Source of the DNA: Symbiodinium natans | Taxonomy: Eukaryota; Sar; Dinophyceae; Suessiales; Symbiodiniaceae | Length of the DNA: 64,000 bases | Direction of reading: 5' to 3' | NCBI GenBank assembly: GCA_905221605.1 | Contig: CAJNDS010000291.1 | Span: 636,060 to 700,059, forward strand | In this document: piece after piece, positions 33,950-46,162 of the stretch | Numbering within the stretch: position 1 is the first letter of the stretch | Layout of the letters: every line of letters begins with the position of its first letter | Notes under the pieces: model-generated | What the model was told of the DNA's origin: nothing | What the model saw: only the letters and a program-made list of their open reading frames with translations | Database searches by the model: none | Position numbers and translations under genes: made by a program

Positions 33950-34750
33950 TGAGATCATCCCCGCAGTCTCCCCTACACTTTCAATCCTACAAGTCATGGG
34001 CACAAATGCATACAAATGCACCAAATGCACGAAGCCCACACAAAGGCAGGTGTAACAAAACGCAGACCCTCCCATCGACGACCCGGGGGGCATCTCCAAG
34101 TACTTGGGTGTGATACTTTGAATTCACCGAAGTACCAATTCAGACACCGGTCCAACTTCACCTACCGCGCGGCCTCCCACGCGGACCGCACCCATTGCGG
34201 TGCCCCGGAGCACGGCACTCATGCCGCCGAAGCCGCGGCGCAGGCCCATGGCCAAGATCTCCTCGGCACTCGCAAAGTCTTGGAATGTCTTGGAGGCCGA
34301 AGACTCTGCTCCGCCTCTGCTAAGGCTCTGCTAAGACTCTCCTAAGACTCTGCTCTGCTGATCAACAACCTGCTGCTGCGGCCGCGTCTCGGAACCCCAG
34401 CGCCAGCCAAACGTCACCCTGCATGCTGATACAGCAGCGCCCAGTGTCCTTGAAGAAGCAAACGGAAAACCATGCTTGACATGCATTTCCTCTGAACCCA
34501 TGACGAGCACGCTACAAAAGGATCGCGAGTCACTGAGCTTGGCGGAGCGTCACTACATCGACCTGAGCACTGCCGGCCCAGGCATCCTGAAGCAAAGCGA
34601 TGGCAGCTGCCTTGGAAATCAGGAGAAAGGCACTCAAAGGGCCCACCTGACCGCCTTCCGGAGCTGGGGCCTCCTAGGGCTTCCTAGAGTGGAGGTCTTG
34701 ATAGCGACACTTGATGACGTTATCAGCTAAAGACGGAAGATTGGGTGATT
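33950..34750. other. No supported gene
   Basis: Only short, compositionally unconvincing frames on both strands. Confidence 0.45.
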
Positions 34751-34849
34751 CTGCTCAGCTGAGTCCAGCTGAAGCACAGAGAGAGAGGGAGAGAGAGAAC
34801 AAAAAAGGCGAGTCAGAATCAGAAATCAGGATGCGCAACCTGACTATGC

Positions 34850-35770
34850 AATGAAGCCGAGTAACCCATTGCTTTGCCCTGGCAATCTCCGCAACTGCCT
34901 TGCCAAGCTTGCGGCAATCGGGCGTTAGACCGCCACAGCACAGCTCCTCCTCGGTGTGTGTGTGTGTGGAAGAGACGGGTGATACGAAACTCGAGAAAGC
35001 CATGTAAAGGAGCCAGGTGGATGACAAAAACATCTACCCTCTGCGGCTCACCCTTCTACCACTCAGACTTGCAATCTCAGCCACCAAGCTGTGAAGGCTG
35101 CATGTCCACCCTGCAAGCCATGGGCCGAAAGCTCTCAAACCAAGGTTTGGCAGCTTCGGGCTCATGAGATCATCATATCGAGTGTACCAGAACTGGTCTC
35201 TGCGTATCTCTGCCAATGGAAGCGCCTGACTCGGCTCGCCCGTCGGCCATCGGCCATGGCTCCCAGGGACATGTCGCAAACACTGGGGTGTGAAATAGCT
35301 TTCTACGTAGGGCACGTTGAGTACTTAGTGATTAGTGGTTTGCAGGACTGGTCACGGGGATCTTGCAAACACGATATGCTGAAGCTCTCAAAGGCTTCTC
35401 TCGGAACAACCCTTAATCAGCATCTCATTGTAACCCACTGTAGCTCACACGTTAACACGTATTAACACGTTAACTCTCTCCAGATCAAGGTGAGATTCTG
35501 CTGGCAGCGGGATCTCAGAGGTGCCAAACTTCGTGCAGGACTCTTCGAGATAGTATGTCATGGCCACTGGTCGTGCCGCATCTGTCGGTGGTGTTGCTTC
35601 AACCGTATCTCCACATATCTCCACGCACCTCATCCTCATCCTCGATTGCGCGGCTCACTGGCAGGACCTGACGCCATGGGCGAATCTTCAACTCAAGCAG
35701 TGTATGGCCACTGCACGCCGGACAAAAAGACGGGCAGTCAGGCACACTATCTTTCAGGCTAGAAGTGAGA
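34850..35770 (-). CDS. Possible exons of an unknown protein with a CPxFCPxC motif
   Basis: Minus-strand frames include DSVPDCPSFCPACSGHTLL followed by ELKIRPWRQ and a GT donor (about 35672-35755), whose four cysteines suggest a metal site. Next comes about 35460-35630, with VEICGDTVEATPP and TYYLEESCTKFGTSEIPLP. A helical frame at 34850-34960 (CRKLGKAVAEIARAKQWV) may belong to another exon. Joints are not resolved. Confidence 0.35.
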
Positions 35771-35899
35771 GCAGATGAGGGTGAGAGAAGAAAGTCAGGG
35801 CCCGGCCAGCAGAGCCGCAAGGGCTAGCAACCGGCCCGCCTGGGCGCAATCCGAACTTTCAAGAGAATGCTTTTTGCTGGTCCCTGTCTTTTGGTGGTC

Positions 35900-37430
35900 C
35901 AGATCAGTGAGTGTCTCTTCACTCAGACGGGAACCATGGCCGACAAAGCGCGCTCGGCGCTAAGCGGTTTGGAGCACTGTGGCAGACGGAGACAGATGCA
36001 CGCATGTCCTGCCCTTACACAAAAGCCATGCCAAGCGGGAGCATGATTTGGACACATCAGGCCGTGCTGAAACCTTGGGAATTTTGCTTGTCCCCCCGAT
36101 TGCCGGGACAGGAAGGATGCTGTCAAGACTCATCTCAGACGATTATTGACAGTAACGCATGCAGTAACACATTGTACTGCAGCAAGCTGTCCTCACGATA
36201 AGGGTTTGTAAGTCTGTATGATTCCAGTGTTGCACTACCCTTTTCCTTGATAAGTACGGTACTCCTCCAGCGTCGAAAGTTTCGGGCGTAGGGGTGCTGC
36301 ACTTCTCCCATCAAGGCCTCAGAACGAACAAGCCCGAAAGCACGTGGATGATGTGTTGACGAGGATCAATTCTCAAGCCCACTAAGCAAGCCTCATTCCA
36401 AGAATCTACGTTTCTTTTGACTGCCCGAGAGCGCCGATGCCGCGCTGACATCGTCTTGTTCGCTCTCCATGCTTCCCTCGCTCTCCTGGTCTTCCTCCTG
36501 CGAACACAATGGCAACACAATGGCAACGCATTGCTGGACCTCTGACCTCACGGTGGCAGCCGTCCTGCTCGTATTCCTCGCTGTAGCACGACTCCTCCGA
36601 CTCCTCCACACAGCAATGCAAATGAAAGCAAGAAGCAAGTCTTGCTGCGGATATCTGCAGATGCCACACCTCCTCGCGTTGAGAGCTGTCATGCTGACCG
36701 AGCAGAGCGGCAGCGTGCGCCCACCTGAACACATGCAAAGGGCAGCGGCCGAGACTCCCATCTTCACATCTCAGTGTTAACATTCAACAACCTTGCTCTG
36801 AGGTCTGTGAATGAAGCGTAACATAGCGCAACATAGCGCAACTGTGGAATACGGATGTGGAACGAGCGACATCCAGTTTTCCTTGACCGAAACCTTGCGA
36901 ATGGAAACACCTTACCAAGATGTGCAGAGGCACAGGTCTGCTTTGGGCCCGGGGCCACCACCTTAGGCGCACTGCAAATACTGCGACAATGTGGGGCTAG
37001 AGGCCACCGTGAGCATCATGCTAGTTTCAGCGTTCTAGGCAACCCTGCGCCAGGCGAAGGCGCCGCGCGCACGTCCGCCAAAGTCACCAGCAGCCCGGCG
37101 GCAGAGGCGGGCCTACTTGGAGCTGCAGCGGCTATGACAGTGCAGTGTCTGTAGCACCGTAGCTGGAATGCTAACTTAGCTTGGGGGGGGGCTTTGCATC
37201 ACTCTGAGCCTCAGCAGTCGCATGCACCGTCAAGTGCCACACCTCAATGAGGGAGTTTGCACACCGTAAGAGGACTAGAAGCCTGCAAAGCACGACTCAA
37301 GCGGGCTATTGGGCTGCAATCGAGGAGCACGGGGGCGTGACGTCGATCGCTCAGAGGGCATGTAGGCCACACCTACCCGCGCAACTGAGGATCCAAACTT
37401 CAATCGAATGTCAAACTCTCTCCGTTTACC
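35900..37430. other. Little supported coding content
   Basis: One acidic minus-strand frame at 36415-36510 (EEDQESEGSMESEQDDVSAA) looks protein-like but lacks clear borders. Nothing else is convincing. Confidence 0.35.
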
Positions 37431-37439
37431 GCTACTCAC

Positions 37440-39897
37440 CATGCCACTAGTTCTAGCTTTAGAGCTTGTTTCATCGAGGCCGCCGTCGTCACAACAAGAT
37501 TGAGTAGCATCGAGCCTGCTCGAGACATGCTTGGCGGCAAGTCGTGCTGCATGACAGTTTCCGTCAGCAACCTGCAATGGTAAACAACGTGTTTTGAAGA
37601 GGCTTGAGGTCTCAGATTTCGGATCCAGGCTTGCGGTTTCTCACGCTCACCAACTCCAGCTCCATGTTAAGCTGCCCTCCCTACACATGCCTCCTGCCCC
37701 CTGTGCACGGCCACAGCGTGAAGGAGGCGAGCACCTCACCGCCAACTTCAAGCCCCAGACAGCCTCTTCTACTCCAATGGGACGAGGAGAGGCAGTGGCA
37801 CAGATCAGCTGTGCAAACATGCCCCAAGTGCGGTGCACACAAACCCAGCAACAGGTTGCCTCTGCTTCTCCCAATGCCGCACTCTCTGCACACAGGATTG
37901 GTGTCGCATCAGCCTGCCGGCTTGCAGAGAAGCGCTAAAGCCTTTCACAAATTCACAGCCGGTACGATTTAAAGTACCTCCGGAAAAATTATGAGTGAAC
38001 AGTGAAGCATCAATCCCTTTTTATTCAAGAACCGAAAGGATAGCTGCATGAACGCACCCGGAAAAATTTGAGCTGTGTTTTTTTGGATATGGTACGTGGC
38101 TGGGCTTGATCTGCCAATGCTGTGACAGCGTGTTTGCGGCTGGCAGGTCTGTCCGGGTCTGCTCTGTGTAACTTGTGGCCTTCAGAGCACCATAGAGTGG
38201 AAAGCCGCCTGTGAAGTCCACTGTGGGGGCTCATGGACTCAAACAAGTTCTGGAAAAAGTCTTCATCCAGAAGTGGTGCAAGATCTTGAAGCGTTTTCGG
38301 GGGTGTGTTGGCAAGGCAGGCTGTGACTTCTGGCGTGTACGAACTGCTATGGCATAGGATCACCAGGTGCTTGACACTGGTCGTTTCTTTCACCTGGCAG
38401 CATGGTGTTTAGAGTTTAGAGGTCTGTGAACGCAGGCACATCTGCTGTCCCTTCTTTTCGAGCCTCAAGATACTGTAGGACTTGCCATGTGCGTTCTGCC
38501 ATGCTTGCGAGAATGGTCGTGTAATCTGCGTATCCCCAGTCATTTGGGCTCAACAGCCATGGTGGGAATCGCCTGCCCATTTGGACGTGGTCAACATCGC
38601 GCATGATCATGCTCACAAGCATCGAAACAAAAATCTAAAGCCACAACCACGAACACCCGAACCACAATCCCAGGTGCATCATTTCTACATAAGCCCGTAA
38701 GCCCCCTTGCATTCTATATCACACGAGATGCTCGAGGAGAAGCTTGGCTGACTTTCAATCTGCTGGCAAGAAGAGCTGCGACGCACATCATGATAGCTTG
38801 CAAATGCTTTGCCTCGAACGCCGGCAGCGCCAGGTGTGCTTGTGGCCTGGTCTTTGGGGCTTCTTGACCTACGCCCAGCAGTAGAGGTGAGGCGCTCACG
38901 AAGCCTCGGCTGCAGCTGGAAAGCTGCGGCCGCCAAGTCGGCAGAGGCCAGAGCCTGTGGCAGTTTCTCAGAGGACTGGTGGCATGTGTTTTGGATACAA
39001 GCAGCTTCGCGTCCTGCCTCAAGGAAGGAAAGGGCATCTGCAACATCCAGACCTGCACAAACCCGTGACAGGACACCTCAGCACCATTCTCATGGCATCT
39101 CACCACATCCACAAGACTGGACAAGATCATGGACATGATCCGACTGAACACACACACACACATGCGGCGCCTGCATCGTCCGTTCCCAGAGTGAGGACTG
39201 CGACAAGGCCTAGCTCGAGCACCTCCTCAAAGGGACGCACACAATATGGCACATGAGCATGACTTCATGAAGTGCAATGAAAGTGATCACAAGATGCAAC
39301 ATGAGCCCCCGCAGGACATTTACTTTAAATAGAAAAAGCCTCTTCGTGCGTGCGCGTTGCCTATTACCAGCACACAAATGAAAGCGCTTTTGAAGGACCG
39401 TTGCTGAGAGAAGCCTCCCCGATGCCCGCAAGCAGTGCCAGCGGCTCCGCGATGGGCTGCCAAGCCTCGGTATCTTCCAAATAGCTACCCAGCTGCGAAA
39501 CAGACCAGGCCTCTACAAATGCAACACCAATACAAACTCAAGGAAAGCCATTACCAGAAAGGCAGATTCGGTAAACATATGTAAAGATCTTTGACAGTTT
39601 GATCAGAGACTCTGAGAAAAGCCACGCAGATTTTTGGCCTCGGGCATCGCGGCTGGCGGCCAGGGAGGGAAGCAGCGCCAGCACGTGCAGAGCCTGCGGC
39701 TCCTCCGAGGCACTTCAAAGAAGGCAGTCTTATCTCAAAAGACAGGACATAGGAAAAGAACAGAGAACCTCGAAACAGCACAAAGAACCGTAATCTCACC
39801 GCTTTTCGCTGATGCGCCTGGCGCCTGCGGAGGAAAGCGACGGCGTCCGGATCGCTCAAATCCAGCAGAACCAGGGTCTGGCCACCGACGCTCACAC
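37440..39897 (-). CDS. Unknown multi-exon gene (helical/HEAT-like composition)
   Basis: Exons, 5' to 3': 39800-39897 (32 codons, VSVGGQTLVLLDLSDPDAVA, acceptor CTCAGAG, donor GTGAGA); about 39555-39712 (EEPQALHVLALLPSLAASRD); about 39388-39510 (QLGSYLEDTEAWQPIAEPLA); 39052 down to about 38880 (LDVADALSFLEAGREAAC); 38464-38572 (36 codons, LLSPNDWGYADYTTILASMA, GC donor); 38209-38393 (KTLQDLAPLLDEDFFQNLFE, GC donor); and 37440-37571 (44 codons, VADGNCHAARLAAKHVSSRL, donor GTGAGT). The 38464/38393 joint is phase 0 across a 70-base GC-AG intron. A GT donor in exon 39052 (CGTAG|GTCAAG) would join in phase to 38572. If that donor is not used, the frame stops at 38685 and two genes are present. The function is unknown. 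Confidence 0.55.
38209..38572 (-). CDS. Two phase-matched exons, 70-base GC-AG intron
   Basis: ...TWQVLQYLE| joins |VKETTSVKHLVILCHSSSYT. The acceptor is GCTGCCAG and the donor GAG|GCTCGA. The second exon has 61 codons plus AG. Protein-like composition is strong throughout. Confidence 0.55.
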
Positions 39898-40515
39898 CTC
39901 TGAGTAAACAAAGAAGAGAAAGCACAAACAGTGAGAGTGCGAGAGAGAGCGAGATAGAGAGAGAGAGAGGGAGGAAAGGCGCAGCAGCTCCCGGTGCCTG
40001 AGTCTTTCACAGAAGAAGTCAGAGCCCAAAGGTCTCCAAGCCGTTCCTGCGTCAGACGTCTCAAGGCCCCACTAGGCTGCAGTGTGGTAGAAGGGCGGTT
40101 CGGGAGCCTGATTGCTTGAAAGGCCGGGGTGCGCGAGTCTCTCGCACTGGGGTTGAGGTGTCGAATTGTGAGAGCTGCATGCTCAGTTGTTCTGCAAGGA
40201 ACGTGACACAAGTTCCGAGATGCTAGAGCTGCTGATTGGCACATTGTGTTGAACGAGAGGGGGTCATGGGAGGCTTGTGGTGATTCCGCTGTTGGCTGTC
40301 CTGCTTTGCCTGAAGATCTTGGTTGCTTGCTGTTGGTGAACAAAGATGGTTGCTTCTCATCACTTAACTTACCTAAGCGAGAGACCATTGATGGATTTCT
40401 TGCACTTGTTAGACATGTTATACCACATTTCAATCCAGGGGTCATCTTTCAAGATTCAATCGCCTGTGAAGAATTTGCGCCTGTTCTGCTCAAAGGAAAG
40501 GTTGCACCATTTTGA
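39735..40515. other. Overlapping open frames on both strands
   Basis: A minus frame of 236 codons (39735-40445) and a plus frame (40246-40515) containing LPKRETIDGFLALVRHVIPH are both open. The exon at 39800-39897 is in a different minus frame and is better supported. Neither long frame has a known motif. Confidence 0.35.
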
Positions 40516-40879
40516 TACCATTTTTGCACCGGGCTCTATCAGGACTGCCGACGGATTCGCAAGACTGGCTGGGCCGTGCATTGTCCAGTAGGTTGCACGG
40601 GAGGCGAGAAGATCGGGCAATCGGAGGACATGCGTGGAGGCAATTCTGCAACAACACAGGTCGGGCTGTTTGCAGTCGTTGCTTGGATTCGCTATTCAGT
40701 GGACACGTCCACTTCGCAGCAATATGCGGCAGCCTGAGTTCCACAAAACGGAGGCCTACTCATTGTTCAAAGCACAAAGGGTGAGCACTTGCTTGAAAGA
40801 TCTTGAAGGGGGCGCGATGACAATTTGAAGGCCTCGAATGCCTTGAAGACTTCGGGAAACGCTGAAAAAAAAACCCATT

Positions 40880-42470
40880 CCTACTGGGCTCCATTCCCCG
40901 GCCTCAACCAGCGCTGCCAGAGACAGGCCTCCCAAGCAGCTGCGGCCAACTCCACCCGTACAGCGAAGTTGGGCTCCAGGCTGGACCGGCCGATGGGAAG
41001 GAGCCGCATCTTCCTGCAGCTTTGTGACTTCGCTATTTCTGTCTCCAAACCCGGATTCTGCGGCTTAACTACGGACATCAGCGAGGCCTCGGGGAGAGCT
41101 GCAGCGCTGTCCGAGGAGCCTCCGTCAGAGTACACTGCGCTTGCTGTACACCTGCTCTATATAACTGTTTTTCTTCGAACATCCCCACCCGGCGACTAAC
41201 AACTCGATGGACAGTGTAGGATCGACTGGGACTGGGCACTAGGACTGGGCACTAGGACTGGGCACTGGGACATGGCGGTCTGGATATCTCGGGGTCGGAA
41301 CTCCAGGATTCTCCATGGACGTGCCCTTGCAGCAAGTTGTTTGTTTGCGTGTTGTATCGTGTTGTTTGCTGCCTTCGGCAAGTTGCAGACTGCAGTGCAT
41401 CGCTAGATTGCTGGCTGCTAGCGCTTGACTTGCTTCTTGACTGTGGCAAGTATGTGGCCTCGCCTCTAAGGCCGCAAGGCTGCAAGGTTCATCTTGGGGT
41501 AGCCTCGTGCTAGTAAGTCTTGCTTCGACGCTCTTGACATTCTTGACCTTCTTGACCTTCTTGCTCCTCTTGACCAGAGAACAGAGGGTCAAGACGGTCA
41601 AGGCGGGTGCTCAAGACAGGGTTCTCGGGCGTGCTGGTTGCCCTTTCGCCAAAAGGGTCAAAATCTGCCGGCGCACCTGCAAAATCTGGTGGGGGTCGCG
41701 GGGGGGGGGGGGGGGGGCTTAATCGAACCTGGCCTTGTTTTGAGGATAGGTGTTCTTCTTGTCTTTAGCCTTGCAGGACTGGCGTCGATTCTTTTGAGCC
41801 TCACTTGCTGCTTATAGATCGGCACTCCTCCCCACTTCAGGGTGGCGCCAAAGAGAGTGACGCTGCACAGGGGTTCCCGATTGTGTGTGAGGCAGCGAGA
41901 AAGATGATTCGCTGGGTCGCTGGCCTCAACTTTCAGCTCCACTACCTTCTCATGGCAGTTTGCAGTTGCTTCACCCCGCTACGTTCAGCTCACCCGCTCG
42001 TGTGCTTGACTTGGTACAAGGCCTTGGCACTCTGGAGAAACTCCACAGATGTTTCCAGCGCCTGCATCAAGAAGCAGGGAGGGCCAAGAGCAACAGCAGC
42101 TCTAGCTTGGCCATTCTTGAAGGGGCAAGACTCAGCAAAGTCCCCAAGGTCAAAAAGCCTCCTCGCAAAATCGAATGCAGCGGCAGCTTCAGTTCCGACC
42201 TCACGGACGTCTGCCTCCATCACTCCGGCACCGATAAGCGCATGGATCTGCAGCCAGGCATGAGCCCAGAGGGTCTGAACCAACTCTTCTCAGGCAAAAG
42301 CATAACAGATAGCAAACATCCCGCACACAATCATGCCCAGGCACGTAGGGTCGGGAGTTGCGATAGGCGTCGAGAGCTTCCTGGCGTCAGGACAGCTAAG
42401 ACAAGCGCAAGAGTCGTTGCTTGCCAGGAACAATTCTGGCGTTTCACTGCTGAGAAGCCCCAACATTGCT
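40880..42470 (-). CDS. Possible exons of unknown gene, one in-frame TGA
   Basis: From about 42470 a minus frame reads MLGLLSSETPELFLASNDSC and then CLGMIVCGMFAICYAFA. After an in-frame TGA at about 42285 it continues open as EELVQTLWAHAWLQIHALIG through about 41990, with EAAAAFDFARRLFDLGDFAE. A short intron of about 46 bases (GTGTGCGGG...GAAGAG) could remove the TGA. Otherwise this is a pseudogene or two unrelated frames. A further protein-like frame lies at 40890-41080. Confidence 0.3.
41700..41718. repeat. Poly-G tract
   Basis: Eighteen or so consecutive G. Similar shorter runs occur at 9406, 14116 and 37183. Confidence 0.9.
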
Positions 42471-43211
42471 TCATCCCTTTCTCCTCAAGGAAAGCCGTGG
42501 CACCAGCCGCCGCATCGGGAGGGAAGGCCCATACACGAAGACCTGGCTCCTGGCCAAGGTCAACTCCGCTTGCACCGACCGTGGACTTTAACTCCGAGAG
42601 AATACTGATGCCTTCTGTGAGAAAGCATCGAATTTCCTGGGCTTCGTGACAAGGAAAAGTGACGAAGATGTCACAATCTAGACTTCTGAGGATTGTCCTT
42701 TAAAAGCCTCCGTCACAGTTGTTCATGAATAAGGCCCATGCGCATGCTGGCAACAACAACTTCACAAGGACGGCAACACTGTACATGCTACTGTGCAGGG
42801 CAAGGGCATGTCGAGGCTCTTCGAGGCAGAGGGCTTCTATGCTCAGGATTCTGGCTGGCGCCAGCTGTAATTCACACTTTGGATGCCGAGTACATGTGAA
42901 AGGGGGCCCACTGGAGCCGAGCTGCAAGTCGAGGCTGACAGAAGCAAAAGGTCTGGCCTCGGATTTCGGGACCTGATCCAAGTGGTCCACCCAGAAATGC
43001 AGCCAGGGATCCTCGGGCATCTCAGGGTGAGGGTAAGAAGAAAGAAGCCAATTGACAATTGGAGGCATTGAGCATATGATCTCGCTGCCCCTGCCTCAAA
43101 ACCTGCTTGCTCATCGCGGATGAGGGCCACATCCCGGCAGCCTCTAGGAGCGACACTCCAGGTTTACTTCAGATGGGCCACTACATTGTCATTCTGACAT
43201 TCTGCACTACC

Positions 43212-44006
43212 CTACCTCGTGCCAAGAGTGGCGCGATTACCAATGCGAGTGAAAGGGCCTCGCGGGCACCGGCACCTGCCACATGCCCATCTCGCCGAAA
43301 CAACTTCTGCGATACGATGAGATACCGTAAGCATCTGTAAGCCTAGGCAGGTCCAGCCTGGCACAAGAATCGCCGCCGCATTTGCAAGTGCCACGGTGGC
43401 CAGCGCCTGGCCTTCCAAGCAGGCCTGGCTCAAAGCCAGGAACATTTTCTCTCGTGGCCTTCTCAACTTCTCAACTGCTCAACTGCTCTCAACATCTTCA
43501 ATTGTGGTGTCCTCCACAACGGCGACCGCCCGCCGAGCTCGGCCTGTGGCCCAGCTCACTGCAGCTTCCAGGACCCGCAAAGCCTTCGCAGCACAGTACG
43601 GCCCTGAGCCCTCAGCGACACTTAGGATCTTTCCTGGCCCCCTGCCTCAGGTGCTGCCTTCTCAAAGGCTGCACCCATGAAGAGCCCTGCTCCTGAAGTT
43701 CCGCAGTGCCATGATTCCATGTTCTCCGATGCACTTTTTTCGAGACCAGGAAACTGTATCTTCTACCTGCACCATCGACATTTCAAACCCCTCCAAACTT
43801 GAAAGCAAGCTTGAAAGCAGTCGTGTCTCCAAGGTTTCAAAGGACCCGCACCTGTGTCCCAGAGCCCACACCGCTCCATCGGCCCCGCGCCCACGCAGAG
43901 CTCGCCCGAACCGGCCGGAAGCCGCAGCACGGACACACCAGGGGCCTGAGGGTGACAACAGGGGAGCCGCTGGGCTCTTTCCGTTGCGGTTAGGGGCTCC
44001 TTCCAT
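43212..44006 (-). CDS. Possible exons of unknown helical protein
   Basis: Minus frames: about 43480-43640 reads AAKALRVLEAAVSWATGRAR then AVAVVEDTTIEDVESS; about 43340-43440 reads MFLALSQACLEGQALATVAL; about 43680-43800 reads EGFEMSMVQVEDTVSW. Composition is convincingly protein-like but joints were not found. The opposite-strand frame at 44037-44198 (EMLKTDTPGAVTSENLIAEL) is also plausible, so strand is less certain at its right end. Confidence 0.35.
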
Positions 44007-44730
44007 GTGGCCCCTAGGATAAATCAGAGCGAAATGCTCAAAACAGATACTCCCGGAGCAGTAACATCAGAGAACCTTATCGCTGAATTATTGGACTTGG
44101 CTGACACTCCGAAGGACGGAGTTTGCGAATGCGAAAGTCTGGCACTTGCAATCGCAGCCAACCCTGCTGCAGACTTTGAATCTCGCTTGGGGACATGAAT
44201 GCGTGACACATCCACTTTGGACAGCCTCAACCTCCTCCAAAGCTGATACCTCCTGATACCTTCCAGCAGAAACTACAAACCCGCCACGACGACCAGGTCA
44301 TTGAAAGGTGAGCCGGAGGGCACCGTCTTTGGGTTAACATGAAGCGAGGCTTTAGGGCGTGCTGCACGACCGTACAGCGCCAAATATACCATTGTCGCTC
44401 ATGTGATCTCATGTGTTAGTCTATGTTTGTGTATGTGAATCATGTGTCTTTCTACGTTTTCGATGACGAAGAAATTTTCTCAAACGTGCCCAAGGCAGAG
44501 GAGTAGGAAAGGACTCTTGGTGTGTTTTGGTGAGTCCGCAGCAACAGAACGCTTCGCTTCATCAACGTCGCTTCAATGCCCTCTATGCCACCCAGTCACC
44601 ACGTTCGCCGGAGGCCCCTGGCTGGTGAAGACAGGCACCTTTACTTAGCAGATTGAAAACAAGCCTCCAAGCAAGGCAAGACTAGAGCAAACCCACGGAA
44701 AGCTTCACAGTCTTCTCAATGCACTGCTGA

Positions 44731-45787
44731 TCAAATGATGAAGCAAGCAAAAACACGAATAAACGCGAACAGTACGGAGGTATGCCATGGCTGCTTCAAG
44801 GTTCCACCTGAGCTGCCGCAGCCAGGCATTGCAGCTTTGCGGCGAAAGCGGGGAAGAGCGCTGGCGGCGCTTTGGCCGCCCAGCCGTCCTGCGGCAATGA
44901 AGGTTTGCAAACGACTTTTTAGCAAACCTTGTAGGAGTGCCTGATCCAAGATCTCAGCGCAGCTGTGGCGCAAACGGAGGATGCTAATGATCTTGGTGAA
45001 GGAGTCATTAACCTTGTTCCGTGCCCAAAGTATGCAGGGAATGCCTTTGTCCCAGTGTTTCGCCGAGCGACACAGAGCTGGAGGCGGCCACCCTCGAGGT
45101 AGAAACAAATGTCCTCCTCTGCAGTTCTCAACGCGGCTTTGAGAGCTTGAAGCCACTATAAAGCCTCTAATATGTTTGAGAACTTCAAATGGCTGGAAGA
45201 ATGCTGGTCGCGTGACAAGACAAACAATTGACGGGCGCGGGTCCCTCGAGCCGCGTGCCACAAATCCGACTCGCGGAGCAACGAAGCGCTTGAATTCGGA
45301 TGCGCCGGTTGAAAGCATAAACAGGAAACATACTCAAGGATCATCGAAGGGATGGGAATTGTCAATGCTTTTGGAAAACCAGCAAGATTAGTCTTCAAGA
45401 TGGACATCTTGGTCGAAGCTGTCACGACTTTTTGAGAACGGCTTTGCATTCTGAGCTGAGGGTCATGAGTTTGCAAAGCTTCTGTCATGAGATGGCATGC
45501 ATGTCTCTCCATTTGTTGAGCCAAACATACCCAATGCACACGCATCTCGCTTGAGTTATGCTAACCTGCCGTGCAGATGACGATCAACTGCACCCGTGCT
45601 AGTTGCTCGGCCAAGCTTCTTTCACGCGGGCTGGCAAAGGCCAATTCCCTGTACAGTAGCAGCAATTGCTTGCAACAAGCCGCGAACTGCTTCGTCCAAT
45701 CTGAAGGTGGTAATGCCAGAGGTTGGATGTCGCTTCCAGTGCTTGGTCGCCTTTGTGCTCAGATCTGATCACATCGTGAGCAAGCAC
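44731..45787 (-). CDS. Long open frame, unknown
   Basis: A 195-codon minus frame (44731-45318) includes RHSCAEILDQALLQGLLKSR and GGTLKQPWHTSVLFAF before a stop. Neighbouring frames at 45190-45545 and 45599-45787 also look protein-like. No family motif or confirmed splice joint was seen, so this may be one gene or chance. Confidence 0.3.
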
Positions 45788-46162
45788 CCCAAGGCTTCTT
45801 GCGAGTGCCTTCTGCGTCCGTCACAACTCCTCAAGTTCATGAAGGCCAGGATGCATGCTGCTGCTCAATCAAACTTAACCCTCGCCGACTCTTGCCTTCT
45901 CTCCAGCAAGTAGCCAGTCGAAAACGAATTCACTGTTCGAGAGCACTGACAGCTGCACCCAGGTGACAGCTGTTCCGTCTGAAGTTCCCTCCTGAGGCAC
46001 CAGCATCGCGTCTGCTGCCAGTGTTCACACTTATCACGGCTGATGGCAATGCTGATGCCAATGCTGATGCCCTGCTGGCAGCATGTCAAGGTGCAAGCAT
46101 CTTTTTGTGTCATTGGGCCTGTCGGTCCCCACGAGGAGCCGCGTTGCCATTCACCAACTCAC

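Noticed and set aside
41960-42649. 229-codon plus-strand ORF
   Set aside because: Basic, Ser/Pro-rich composition and no motif. The minus strand has the better protein-like signal, despite one TGA.
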